61,182 nucleotides of DNA from a virus (IMGVR_UViG_3300030389_003077:1-61182), one strand, 5' to 3'; positions 17,582 to 24,088 are shown, counted from the first letter of the stretch. Numbers and translations: made by a program. Notes: generated by a model from the sequence alone, not told the origin.

Positions 17582-18670
17582 ATGAGTGGTGTTTCTAAAA
17601 TAAACGGTATAGCTTTGGCTAACGTAGCTAAAGTTAATAATATAGCTAAAGCTAACTTAGGTAAAGTATCTGGCATAACAGTACCATCTGCTGCATACAG
17701 TAGTGCTAACTCTGTATTTTTTGATAATACAGATGACTATGGTATTATTAATGGTTGTGTATTACCAACAGACGAAGGTAGTGTTTCTTTTTGGCTTAAA
17801 CTTGGTCAAACAGAAGGTACAGATATTATATTTTTCTGGGGTGACAGTCTATCTACAGGTGGAAGTACTTCAAACGGTTTTATAGACGTAAGACTACAAA
17901 ATAACTCTGGTAATCCAGCAGCTAGAAATATAGTTTTTACTTATGCAGACGGTACATCTGGTCAAGCTCGAGCTTGTAGTATAAAATCGTCTAGTGCCGA
18001 TCATGGTACTGCATTTTCAAGATGGAAAGCTAATTATGATGGTGTATTTTCTTCTTTTTGGAATAAGTGGGAGTACAATGCTAATAAGCTTATCGAACCA
18101 GGTACACATAATTTTAGTCCAGCAGAAGGTAGTGAACATGGTTGGCATCACTTTGTTGTTACTTGGGATGTTAGTGAAACTTACGTTGGAAAGGATGGTC
18201 AATCAGCTCATACTTTTAGACCAAGATTCTCTCATGACGGCACAACAACAACACACACTGGTACTATGAGAATATATATGGATGGTGTTTTAAGAAACTT
18301 TGGACAATCAAGATACCCAAGTCATAATTATCAAAGGACTCCAATTGGTATGGACGAAATTTCAAGTAACAGTCTTAGTGAAATAGGTGTTATGGGTAGA
18401 CCAAATAACGCACTTCATACGGCAGGAAATATGGACGATTTAGCTTGCTTCAATTCGAAGCTTAGTGATGCAGAAGTTACAGCTATATATAATAGTGGTA
18501 CGCCTACAGATTTAACCTCTAACAGTGGAAATTACACTAGCTCTAGTAATCTAATCGGTTATTGGAAGTTTGACGAAAGTAGTGGAACAACTATAGCAGA
18601 TAGCTCTACTAACTCTAATGATATGACATTAATTAATGGTCCTACTTGGGATAATGGAGATGCTCCTTAG
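17582..18670 (+). CDS. LamG/concanavalin-like lectin-domain protein
   Basis: The 362-residue protein has an N-terminal repeat-like leader (KINGIALANVAKVNNIAKAN). A LamG-type jelly roll then spans about 35-310: SVSFWLKLGQ, GWHHFVVTWDVS, GTMRIYMDGV, then DDLACFNSKLSDAEVTAIYN. A final module follows (IGYWKFDESSGTTIADSS). LamG domains bind glycans or proteins, so this is probably the receptor-binding partner of the fibre encoded just upstream. There is no signal peptide. Confidence 0.85.
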   Translation: MSGVSKINGIALANVAKVNNIAKANLGKVSGITVPSAAYSSANSVFFDNTDDYGIINGCVLPTDEGSVSFWLKLGQTEGTDIIFFWGDSLSTGGSTSNGFIDVRLQNNSGNPAARNIVFTYADGTSGQARACSIKSSSADHGTAFSRWKANYDGVFSSFWNKWEYNANKLIEPGTHNFSPAEGSEHGWHHFVVTWDVSETYVGKDGQSAHTFRPRFSHDGTTTTHTGTMRIYMDGVLRNFGQSRYPSHNYQRTPIGMDEISSNSLSEIGVMGRPNNALHTAGNMDDLACFNSKLSDAEVTAIYNSGTPTDLTSNSGNYTSSSNLIGYWKFDESSGTTIADSSTNSNDMTLINGPTWDNGDAP

Positions 18671-18672
18671 AT

Positions 18673-18918
18673 ATGAAAAAGTTTATAATTATAAATAAAG
18701 ATCAAGTATCATCTGTAAATTTTGATGAAGTCATGGAGACTAGTGTTAATACTCTTAGATACAACTTGGATGGCACCCAAACATTTGTAAAATTTAATGG
18801 AGATACACCTTCATTTGTTACCAGTGAAACTATATATAGTGAAGATGAATTTAAAGAAATAATGAGTAACTATGATAATGGGTGGGAAATAGACCCTGAA
18901 ACTGAAGAAGAAATATAA
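18673..18918 (+). CDS. Hypothetical acidic protein of the fibre operon
   Basis: An 81-residue acidic protein of unknown family. It follows the lectin gene by 2 bases and so is co-translated with it. Its small size and position immediately after fibre genes would suit a fibre assembly chaperone, but nothing in the sequence proves this. Confidence 0.75.
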   Translation: MKKFIIINKDQVSSVNFDEVMETSVNTLRYNLDGTQTFVKFNGDTPSFVTSETIYSEDEFKEIMSNYDNGWEIDPETEEEI

Positions 18919-18939
18919 GTAATATTAATAGAATTTTTA

Positions 18940-18947
18940 TATATTTG
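18940..18947 (+). promoter_or_regulatory. Rightward -7 promoter element
   Basis: TATATTTG matches TAnnTTTG, 21 bases before the ATG at 18969, in the 50-base gap after the 81-residue gene. No -33 TTTG is apparent. It would give the following small structural gene its own transcript. Confidence 0.55.
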
Positions 18948-18968
18948 CAACTTAACAAGTAAAACAAA

Positions 18969-19364
18969 ATGGCAACAGTAACAACAAAATTAACAATATC
19001 AAGTTCAGACTTAACGTCTCAAGCTCTAAGTATTGCTGTATCTAAATCTATAACAGCTACACACACAAGTGGTCTTGCTCGTGCTGCTGTAACTTCTACA
19101 GCTCAAGGCACAGCATCTGGTCAGGTAACTTTATATACAGCTTCTGACTTTGTAGCTGGTTCTTATCTATATGTTAAGAATACAGATACTACAGCTACAG
19201 ACTATATATATGTTTATGCTGATGACTCAGCAGACTCTACAATACTAAGACTTGGTGGTGGTGAGTTTTCAATTATGCCTCTAAATGCAGGAGTTAGCTT
19301 TAAAGCTTTTACAGCTACTAGTGGGACTATAGTTGAGTTTATGGTATTTGGTACAGAGGCTTAA
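18969..19364 (+). CDS. Small structural/decoration-like protein
   Basis: The 131-residue Ala/Thr/Ser-rich protein has strands such as GQVTLYTASDFVAGSYLYVK and ILRLGGGEFSIMPL and a final VEFMVFGTEA. It resembles the beta-rich small virion proteins of this phage (compare 59041-59493). It has its own promoter element. Its stop codon overlaps the stop of the convergent HNH gene. Confidence 0.7.
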   Translation: MATVTTKLTISSSDLTSQALSIAVSKSITATHTSGLARAAVTSTAQGTASGQVTLYTASDFVAGSYLYVKNTDTTATDYIYVYADDSADSTILRLGGGEFSIMPLNAGVSFKAFTATSGTIVEFMVFGTEA

Positions 19365-19741
19365 GATTTGTCAGAATACTTCTTTTGATTCTCACTCTTT
19401 AGCCTTCTACACTCATCACATCGACACCCTTTTCTATAAGCTGTTAGTGAAGGACAAGGTTTACCCTGTCTATTCCTAGCAGCACTATAGTTGCAACTTT
19501 TGTGAGAGAAAGCAATATTATTAATATCAAAAAATAAACCCTTTGGATCTTCTGAATGAAGCCAAGGGGTTTTGTGTTCTATAGTGAAATCGTCACCACA
19601 ATCTATTTCTGCACCACACTGATAACACCAGTTTAAGTCCAGTCTTTTAGCAAACTCAAATAAAAGGTTTTTCTTAAGTCTGTTTGAAGCAGTACTAGGA
19701 TCCATTCCTAGCTGTTGTTTTTTAGTGTTTTTAATAGTCAT
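19361..19741 (-). CDS. HNH endonuclease
   Basis: A 126-residue HNH nuclease. CYQCGAEI (about 39-46) and HKSCN supply the zinc cysteines, FTIEHKTPW (about 52-60) holds the catalytic His, and INNIAFSHKSC completes the HNH fold. A C-terminal tail, YRKGCRCDECR, adds another Cys cluster. It ends the leftward small-gene chain and overlaps the convergent gene end. Possible roles are DNA cleavage in packaging or a homing-type activity; there is no intron around it. Confidence 0.9.
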   Translation of the reverse strand: MTIKNTKKQQLGMDPSTASNRLKKNLLFEFAKRLDLNWCYQCGAEIDCGDDFTIEHKTPWLHSEDPKGLFFDINNIAFSHKSCNYSAARNRQGKPCPSLTAYRKGCRCDECRRLKSENQKKYSDKS

Positions 19742-19853
19742 TGTTAGACGTTATACTTATAACGTTTCCTAAAGGATCTTGACAAACTACAATACATAAA
19801 TCCTCAACCCAAAAAACACTATATATCATATCTAATGCTTTGCTATAAATCAT
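19731..19853 (-). CDS. Tiny hypothetical protein
   Basis: This 40-codon frame starts at an ATG overlapping the previous stop (ATGA) and ends TAA 11 bases into the HNH gene. The product includes YSVFWVEDLCIVVC and LGNVISITSNNDY. The tight overlaps at both ends support translation, but the family is not recognised. Confidence 0.5.
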   Translation of the reverse strand: MIYSKALDMIYSVFWVEDLCIVVCQDPLGNVISITSNNDY

Positions 19854-19963
19854 TTCTTTAATTTATTTAACGTTCCATATACATAAGTATCTTGAAGCTT
19901 TTTATTTTTAGGAAACTTCTTCTTTGCTCTTTTGTATAACTTTTTCTTTAAAGCCTTAGGCAT
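19850..19963 (-). CDS. Tiny basic conserved phage protein
   Basis: A 37-residue Lys-rich product: MPKALKKKLYKRAKKKF, then YVYGTLNKLKK. The YVYGTLxK ending with a basic N-terminus is a common pattern of tiny phage proteins. The ATG lies inside the end of the preceding gene (ATGCCTAA overlap), and the stop overlaps the next ATG, so it is translationally coupled on both sides. Confidence 0.7.
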   Translation of the reverse strand: MPKALKKKLYKRAKKKFPKNKKLQDTYVYGTLNKLKK

Positions 19964-20249
19964 TTCTACTTCTTCTTATAGACTCTTTACCACGCTTAAA
20001 TATACTAGCAACCTCACTTTTACCCATAACTTTAGCACGCTGCTCACCTACAGTCAATATCTGTATCTTTCTAGCGTATGGTTTACTAATACGTTTTACT
20101 TTGGCTACAGTTGCTCTAGCGTCTGCAGGAGTTGCAAACTTAATACTAACAGTATCTTTAGGGTTTTCATCCGTATATAGTCGTCTACCAGAACCCTTAG
20201 GCTTTTTACCAGTACCAACCTTAGGATCTCTCTTTATTGCTTTAGGCAT
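19956..20249 (-). CDS. Small basic conserved phage protein
   Basis: The start chosen is the ATG at 20249, which overlaps the upstream stop as ATGCCTAA, giving 97 residues. It contains KVGTGKKPKGSGRRLYTDEN and PKDTVSIKF at the N-terminus, a well-conserved segment in marine phage proteins of unknown function, then a basic helical C-terminus. A longer frame upstream is not needed. A DNA- or virion-associated role is possible. Confidence 0.8.
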   Translation of the reverse strand: MPKAIKRDPKVGTGKKPKGSGRRLYTDENPKDTVSIKFATPADARATVAKVKRISKPYARKIQILTVGEQRAKVMGKSEVASIFKRGKESIRRSRNA

Positions 20250-20415
20250 CTCTATGTTGTTCTTGAATCTCGAACTTAGCTGTAAGACTAGCTCCAGCAT
20301 GAGGAACGAAAGCACCCTTGTGACGCATCAAAGTATATCTGTTTACACCTTTACGCATCCAGTGAAACCCCTGAGGAGCTCTAACACTTTTTGTTTTTCT
20401 AACTGATTTAGGCAT
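20242..20415 (-). CDS. Small basic conserved phage protein
   Basis: The 57-residue product from the ATG at 20415 contains SVRAPQGFHWMRKG, RYTLMRHKGAFVPH and GASLTAKFEIQ. This pattern recurs in marine phages and is of unknown function. The frame is open further upstream to 20583, but that part is GC-rich, structured DNA without the phage-like protein signature, so the shorter form is preferred. It leads the leftward chain of five overlapping genes. Confidence 0.8.
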   Translation of the reverse strand: MPKSVRKTKSVRAPQGFHWMRKGVNRYTLMRHKGAFVPHAGASLTAKFEIQEQHRDA

Positions 20416-20839
20416 ATTGTGATTTTTTGCTAAGATAAAAAAATTCTGAGAAGTAAAAAAGGTTGGGGTTATATATGTATGCAGGGGTCCACGCGCACAT
20501 GCCGAAACGCAAATCCAAAAACGGGGTACCCAAACCAAAATCGTATACATAAAATACAAATGTCGTTTTCTATTTCCGTCCATGAGACTAACTATCTCTG
20601 ACTATCTACTATAAACCTACGGACTAATCGAAACATTCTCTTATATAGTACCTAAGCCACCTTAAAGGAGACGTATCTCAGTTACTATTGTGAGCAAGTA
20701 CTAGGGAGGGAGGGCATAATATCCCACATTATACCACTATTCCCCACACCCTACAATTATGTATCAAAAAAGTTTACACCTTGAACTCCTTAATACAAGT
20801 CCGATTAAAGAACTACTTGTGACATTTGTTGTAAAAAAA
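20416..20839. other. Intergenic region between divergent operons with GC-rich island and inverted repeats
   Basis: I see no convincing gene. Bases about 20461-20540 are GC-rich in an AT-rich genome. GGTTGGGGT pairs with ACCCAAACC, and TATGTATGC pairs with GTATACATA; the pairs interleave like a pseudoknot. Bases 20702-20720 carry GGGAGGGAGGG, opposed by C-runs at 20732-20765. ATAAT/ATTAT and ACAAGT/ACTTGT hairpins follow. TATCTTAG on the minus strand, just upstream of 20415, is a near-match to the -7 consensus. The region may hold promoters, operators or a replication origin. Confidence 0.5.
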
Positions 20840-20872
20840 TTTGACACGTATTGTTTTTTATTCTTATCTTTG
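20840..20872 (+). promoter_or_regulatory. Strong Bacteroidota-type promoter for the large RNA
   Basis: TTTG at 20840-20843 (within TTTGACA) and TATCTTTG at 20865-20872 are separated by 21 bases. The -7 element matches TAnnTTTG exactly. The expected start of transcription is about 20878-20880, exactly where an 8-bp hairpin begins. No start codon with a plausible gene follows for more than 800 bases. Confidence 0.8.
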
Positions 20873-20877
20873 TTCCC

Positions 20878-21690
20878 AACAATGATTCAATATCGTTGTC
20901 GTTCTTTACATACTGATTCAGACTCGCTATAACGCAGGAAGCCGATACAAGAGCAGTTGAGAATATCCTCTCAAGTATCAATAGGTTAGTAAGCAAGAGT
21001 CTGACTACCAAGTTCCCACGAGAGATAGCATCAAAGGGTTGTTGAGGTAGCACATCAGAATAGACCTTTAGCTTGATTGAGGGTCGTGAGTCTTAGTAAC
21101 GATACATAGCAGTAGCATTGCCTACCCAAGTGTATTAGAGCAATAATTCAATCAGCGTTTGTCAGTAGCGAATCAACTGAACGGAAACCACTGCCGACAA
21201 CTAGGTGGACTTGGATAGACCAATAGGCTATCATCAAGTTAGGTAAAGCACCATAGGGCAATCCAATAAGATTGCATACCGATTAATATGGGAAGTCTAT
21301 CAGAGGGGACACCGATGATATGTACTGAGTAATGTAGCAGTATGTTGATAGGTGTGAGAGTTAGTGACAGATACTCTGAAGTAAGATAGACACCACGCCA
21401 ATGGTTTGTTAGACAGACCAAGTAGGGCGTGTTTAATACTACTAAAAAACTAACTGATTTGATGGGACAATGCAAGGGCTACTCGCAGTAGCTTAATATG
21501 GTGGTGCTTGAGCCTACCTTGCAGAATCTCTTTACGGGAATGTACTGGTTGCCCAAATAAATATGATAGGGGCGTACATGTTTGAACGAGAGTAATCGGT
21601 TGTTAATCCTTATGTTCAGGTATGAGACGACTAACGCTGCAGATGAGCAGGAAGTTAACATAGTGGTTCGATTCCACTAATTCCCACTAA
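20878..21690 (+). ncRNA. Large ornate structured non-coding RNA (GOLLD/ROOL-like or new class)
   Basis: About 810 bases without a credible gene on either strand, richer in G+C (42-47% on two counted lines) than the surrounding genes and preceded by a consensus promoter. Perfect helices include 20879-86/20892-99, 20918-25/20997-21004, 20944-48/20975-79, 20957-62/20969-74, 21209-18/21228-39 (2-base bulge), 21258-63/21270-75, 21297-302/21346-51, 21394-99/21426-31, 21471-77/21517-23 and 21478-83/21487-92. Bases 21013-17 and 21021-26 pair with 21536-40 and 21526-31, closing a domain of about 530 bases. TGATTGA (21074-80) with TCAATCA (21148-54) crosses another helix, implying a pseudoknot. The 3' end (21661-21685) is a T-arm-like hairpin followed by an acceptor-like strand. 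Family assignment is not possible without a covariance search. Confidence 0.8.
21536..21689 (+). ncRNA. tRNA-like 3' domain of the large RNA
   Basis: GGGAAT at 21536-41 pairs with ATTCCC at 21680-85. The hairpin TAGTGG-TTCGATT-CCACTA at 21661-79 has a canonical T-loop (TTCRANY), placed exactly as in a tRNA between T stem and acceptor strand. The following bases are A then CTA rather than ACCA. D and anticodon arms are replaced by about 118 bases with hairpins at 21540-79 and 21637-50. It is therefore tRNA-like and not a normal tRNA. Confidence 0.6.
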
Positions 21691-21705
21691 CTAAACAATT
21701 ACATT

Positions 21706-21873
21706 ATGTTGATTTTACCAATGTACACAGAGCAAGAAAGAGAAGAAATGAAGCCATATCTTGACCAATTAATCCAATGGTTAGATAAAAACGAACACTT
21801 AAAGGATACTGAAGAATACAAGCTTAAATATTCAGAAGCAGAAGGTGTTTATGAAACAATTTACGATTTGTAA
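21706..21873 (+). CDS. Small hypothetical early protein
   Basis: A 55-residue acidic, helical protein (MYTEQEREEMKPYLDQLIQW, then LKDTEEYKLKYSEAEGVYE). It is the first gene after the large RNA, 16 bases beyond its structured end, so it is probably on the same transcript. An inner ATG at 21720 is an alternative start. The function is unknown. Confidence 0.7.
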   Translation: MLILPMYTEQEREEMKPYLDQLIQWLDKNEHLKDTEEYKLKYSEAEGVYETIYDL

Positions 21874-21909
21874 ACCCAAACAAATAGAAACTCTTAAAAT
21901 TATATAACA

Positions 21910-22107
21910 ATGGCAAAGAAAGAAGAAGACTACTTTTATAATGAGTATGGCGAAAGGGTAAGCTTCAATGATTCCCTAAAACCTTATCTTGAGAAAGCAA
22001 GAAAAAGACAACAAGAGGAAGACTCTTGGAATAGGTTTGTAAGAAAACAAGATGAGAAAGAAAAAAATAGAAAGCGTAAACTAAACAATACGAAGAATAA
22101 AGGTTAA
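21910..22107 (+). CDS. Small hypothetical early protein ending in a ribozyme
   Basis: The 65-residue, very charged protein begins MAKKEEDYFYNEYGERVSF and ends in a Lys/Arg/Asn-rich tail. Its stop codon (22105-22107) lies in stem I of the hammerhead ribozyme, so a terminating ribosome would cover the ribozyme. The leader contains the shared TAGAAACT motif at 21884 but with an insertion before the ATG. The family is not recognised. Confidence 0.75.
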   Translation: MAKKEEDYFYNEYGERVSFNDSLKPYLEKARKRQQEEDSWNRFVRKQDEKEKNRKRKLNNTKNKG

Positions 22108-22157
22108 CTGATGAGGATTTAATATCCGAAACCTTGTCTTAGGGCAAGGTCTTAACC
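22102..22157 (+). ncRNA. Type I hammerhead ribozyme
   Basis: All invariant parts are present in order. Stem I 5' strand is GGTTAA (22102-07) and the core is CTGATGA (22108-14). Stem II is GGAT/ATCC (22115-18/22124-27) with loop TTAAT, followed by GAAA (22128-31). Stem III is CCTTGTC/GGCAAGG (22132-38/22143-49, one G-U) with loop TTAG. The A15.1-U16.1 pair (22131-22150), cleavage nucleotide C (22151) and stem I 3' strand TTAACC (22152-57) complete it. Cleavage would fall between 22151 and 22152, leaving 20 bases before the ATG at 22172. The open stem I defines type I. Confidence 0.92.
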
Positions 22158-22171
22158 AAACATTAGAAATT

Positions 22172-22432
22172 ATGAAATCAAAAAACAAATTAGAGTTACT
22201 AAAAGAATTAATAGAGGCTACTGAAGTTTATTCTAAAAAAGTAGAAAGTTTAATTAATACAAAAGAACAAGTCGGTAGTGAGTTTGATGACATCATCTTA
22301 CAACCAAATCAAGACAGACGTTATCAAACCAGCATGAGAATAGAGTTAATGTTTTTACTTAAAAGATTAAAAGTTCAAAATTGGGATTTCATTAATAGTC
22401 AGATGATGATTGAAATAGAAAATGCTAAATAA
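22172..22432 (+). CDS. Hypothetical early protein
   Basis: An 86-residue helical protein (KLELLKELIEATEVYSKKVE) without recognised family. It is the first gene downstream of the hammerhead cleavage site, with a 20-base leader ending in the shared ATTAGAAATTATG start motif. Its expression may depend on the ribozyme-generated 5' end. Confidence 0.8.
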   Translation: MKSKNKLELLKELIEATEVYSKKVESLINTKEQVGSEFDDIILQPNQDRRYQTSMRIELMFLLKRLKVQNWDFINSQMMIEIENAK

Positions 22433-22445
22433 AAAAATAGAAACT

Positions 22446-22823
22446 ATGGAAACTATGTTTAAACAAGAGAAACAACTAAGAGTACTAGCCAAGTGGCTAA
22501 AAGAATCAGATGACGGCATAGATGCTTATACTGACGGAGATATGGAAAGAGCAGTTAAGTATGGTGTACAAGAATGTATGCATAAAATAGGCGACTACCT
22601 TGAAGAAATATTAGATATGAATGATGAACAATTAATTAAAGAGATGGAAACAACTAACAAACAATCAAAATATATCGTTTGGGTAGGTGGTATACCTAAT
22701 CACTTTGACAACTTATTAGATGCCCAAGTACATAAAAAAGAATGGGAAGATGAGGGCTATGATGATGTAGTAATTGAAGCAATATTTAAAGTTAATGGTA
22801 ACGAACATCATTTATTCTGTTAA
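22446..22823 (+). CDS. Hypothetical early protein
   Basis: The start chosen is the ATG at 22446, preceded by ATAGAAACT, the leader shared by neighbours; an upstream in-frame ATG at 22422 lies in the previous gene. The product is 125 residues. The first half is acidic and helical. The second half starts KYIVWVGGIPNHFDNLLDA, a pattern found in small Bacteroidota phage proteins of unknown function. Confidence 0.8.
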   Translation: METMFKQEKQLRVLAKWLKESDDGIDAYTDGDMERAVKYGVQECMHKIGDYLEEILDMNDEQLIKEMETTNKQSKYIVWVGGIPNHFDNLLDAQVHKKEWEDEGYDDVVIEAIFKVNGNEHHLFC

Positions 22824-22848
22824 ACTCTAACATTTTACACTAGAAACT

Positions 22849-23055
22849 ATGGAAATAAAATTTGAAAAGTACAGACAAAACTTAACACAAGTAGGTAACA
22901 ACATTTATAGCTACGATACAAGAGTAGCTAGTATAAATGGTAAACAATTAATCCAATATAAAAATCCACTTAGAATAAATGGTCGTTGGTCAACTACAAC
23001 ACAAAAGCATATCAATTATGTGGCTAACTACTACAACCTTAACCTTAAAAAATAG
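22849..23055 (+). CDS. Small conserved phage protein (WSTTTxKHINYV family)
   Basis: The 68-residue protein has SYDTRVASINGKQL and GRWSTTTQKHINYVAN. This SYxTxVAxI ... W[SY]xTTxKHINYVA arrangement recurs in many phage small proteins of unknown function. It starts directly at the TAGAAACTATG leader and is 5 bases from the next gene. Confidence 0.8.
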   Translation: MEIKFEKYRQNLTQVGNNIYSYDTRVASINGKQLIQYKNPLRINGRWSTTTQKHINYVANYYNLNLKK

Positions 23056-23060
23056 AAACT

Positions 23061-23315
23061 ATGAATTATAAAAAACAAATAGCAGAAGAAATGTACAACG
23101 AGATATGGGATATATTCAATAATTATGGTGGGTATGACTACAACGATACCATGTGGTGTCAAGCACAAGGCTCATCTGACGCTTTTGAACAAACAATAGA
23201 AGATGGAAATTGGGAGGCGTTAGTTAGAGAGTACGAGTCTGTCTTAAAATACATGAGACACATTAAGAAGATATTAATATTACAAAATAGTATACCACCA
23301 CAAGTATATTGCTAA
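23061..23315 (+). CDS. Hypothetical early protein
   Basis: An 84-residue acidic helical protein containing NNYGGYDYNDTMWCQA. No domain or family is recognised. The ATG follows the shared AATAGAAACT leader, and the gene sits in a tightly packed early operon. Confidence 0.75.
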   Translation: MNYKKQIAEEMYNEIWDIFNNYGGYDYNDTMWCQAQGSSDAFEQTIEDGNWEALVREYESVLKYMRHIKKILILQNSIPPQVYC

Positions 23316-23340
23316 ACATTAACCTAAACAATTAGAAACT

Positions 23341-23553
23341 ATGGGAAGTTACACTACAATAGGCTACTTGCAATCTAAGATGATTCGTATGCCTTTAAAC
23401 CTTAATCAAACTTGGAATGAAGATATAAACAACTGCCAAACATCTCAAGAGATTATGGACTACATTAAATTATTTGGTACTAAAGATGAGTATTGGAGAC
23501 TACTCCATGCTATTGGTACAATGGAAATACTAAACTTAGAACTAAACAAATAG
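23341..23553 (+). CDS. Hypothetical early protein
   Basis: A 70-residue protein without recognised domains, starting MGSYTTIGYLQSKMI. It begins at an ATTAGAAACTATG leader, and its stop lies in the AATAGAAACTATG leader of the next gene, so the repeat motif spans the junction. Confidence 0.75.
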   Translation: MGSYTTIGYLQSKMIRMPLNLNQTWNEDINNCQTSQEIMDYIKLFGTKDEYWRLLHAIGTMEILNLELNK

Positions 23554-23558
23554 AAACT

Positions 23559-23816
23559 ATGGAAAAAATTACAAACTTTCAAAAATTAAATAGATTATCT
23601 TGCAAATTCGACATGTATTGCAATGCTACTTTAGACGATACTTGTAACAATCTTTTCAGAAAAGAATATACTGAGATAATGTTAATACGAGATACTAAGT
23701 CAAATGAATTAATCCCAAATACAAATCCATCAGATGAACAAGTGAAACGTATGCAAGATATAAACAAAGTATGTAAAGCAATAGTTCAACAAGTTAAATA
23801 CAATCTAAACAAATAG
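23559..23816 (+). CDS. Hypothetical early protein
   Basis: The start at 23559 follows the shared TAGAAACT leader; an upstream in-frame ATG inside the previous gene is less likely. The product is 85 residues, mostly helical, with SCKFDMYCNATLDDTCNN near the N-terminus. No family is recognised. Confidence 0.75.
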   Translation: MEKITNFQKLNRLSCKFDMYCNATLDDTCNNLFRKEYTEIMLIRDTKSNELIPNTNPSDEQVKRMQDINKVCKAIVQQVKYNLNK

Positions 23817-23821
23817 AAACT

Positions 23822-24088
23822 ATGGAAATAAACGAAGAAAAATTATTTAGCGTAATGGAAGATATTACAAGAGAGCAGTACGATAACCTTTCAGATGGCG
23901 AGACATTAAAACTATCTGAGGAAGTCTCAATGTACAAATACGACCACAACTATGAAACTATGAGTGTGTATGATGATGATGAAGATGATGCACCAACACA
24001 TTGTGTAATACAATACAATGGAGAGGATATATTCGTAGTGCAAACTAACGAAGATTCACTTGAGTTTACAGATATATACGGACTATAA
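23822..24088 (+). CDS. Strongly acidic early protein
   Basis: An 88-residue protein with 25 Asp/Glu and only about 4 Lys/Arg, including YDDDEDDAP. Such acidity in a small early phage protein is typical of DNA mimics that inhibit host DNA-binding enzymes, but no inhibitor family is recognised. It starts at the AATAGAAACTATG leader. Confidence 0.75.
   Translation: MEINEEKLFSVMEDITREQYDNLSDGETLKLSEEVSMYKYDHNYETMSVYDDDEDDAPTHCVIQYNGEDIFVVQTNEDSLEFTDIYGL

Noticed and set aside
20416-20583. N-terminal extension of the small basic leftward protein
   Set aside because: The extension is Cys/Trp/Pro-rich and lies over the GC-rich inverted-repeat island. The conserved protein family starts at MPK (20415).
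20773-20780. Near-match to a DnaA box (TTTACACC) near the large RNA promoter
   Set aside because: Single, imperfect and without clustered copies, so not reported as an origin element.
20805-21661. Minus-strand open frames of 60-82 codons in the large RNA region
   Set aside because: They have no phage-like composition, no A-rich leaders and no continuity with neighbouring genes, and they coincide with dense RNA helices on the other strand.
21536-21689. Ordinary tRNA or tmRNA gene
   Set aside because: The acceptor and T arm fit, but there is no D arm or 7-base anticodon loop, no TTCGAC element as in tmRNA and no credible tag reading frame, so it is described only as tRNA-like.
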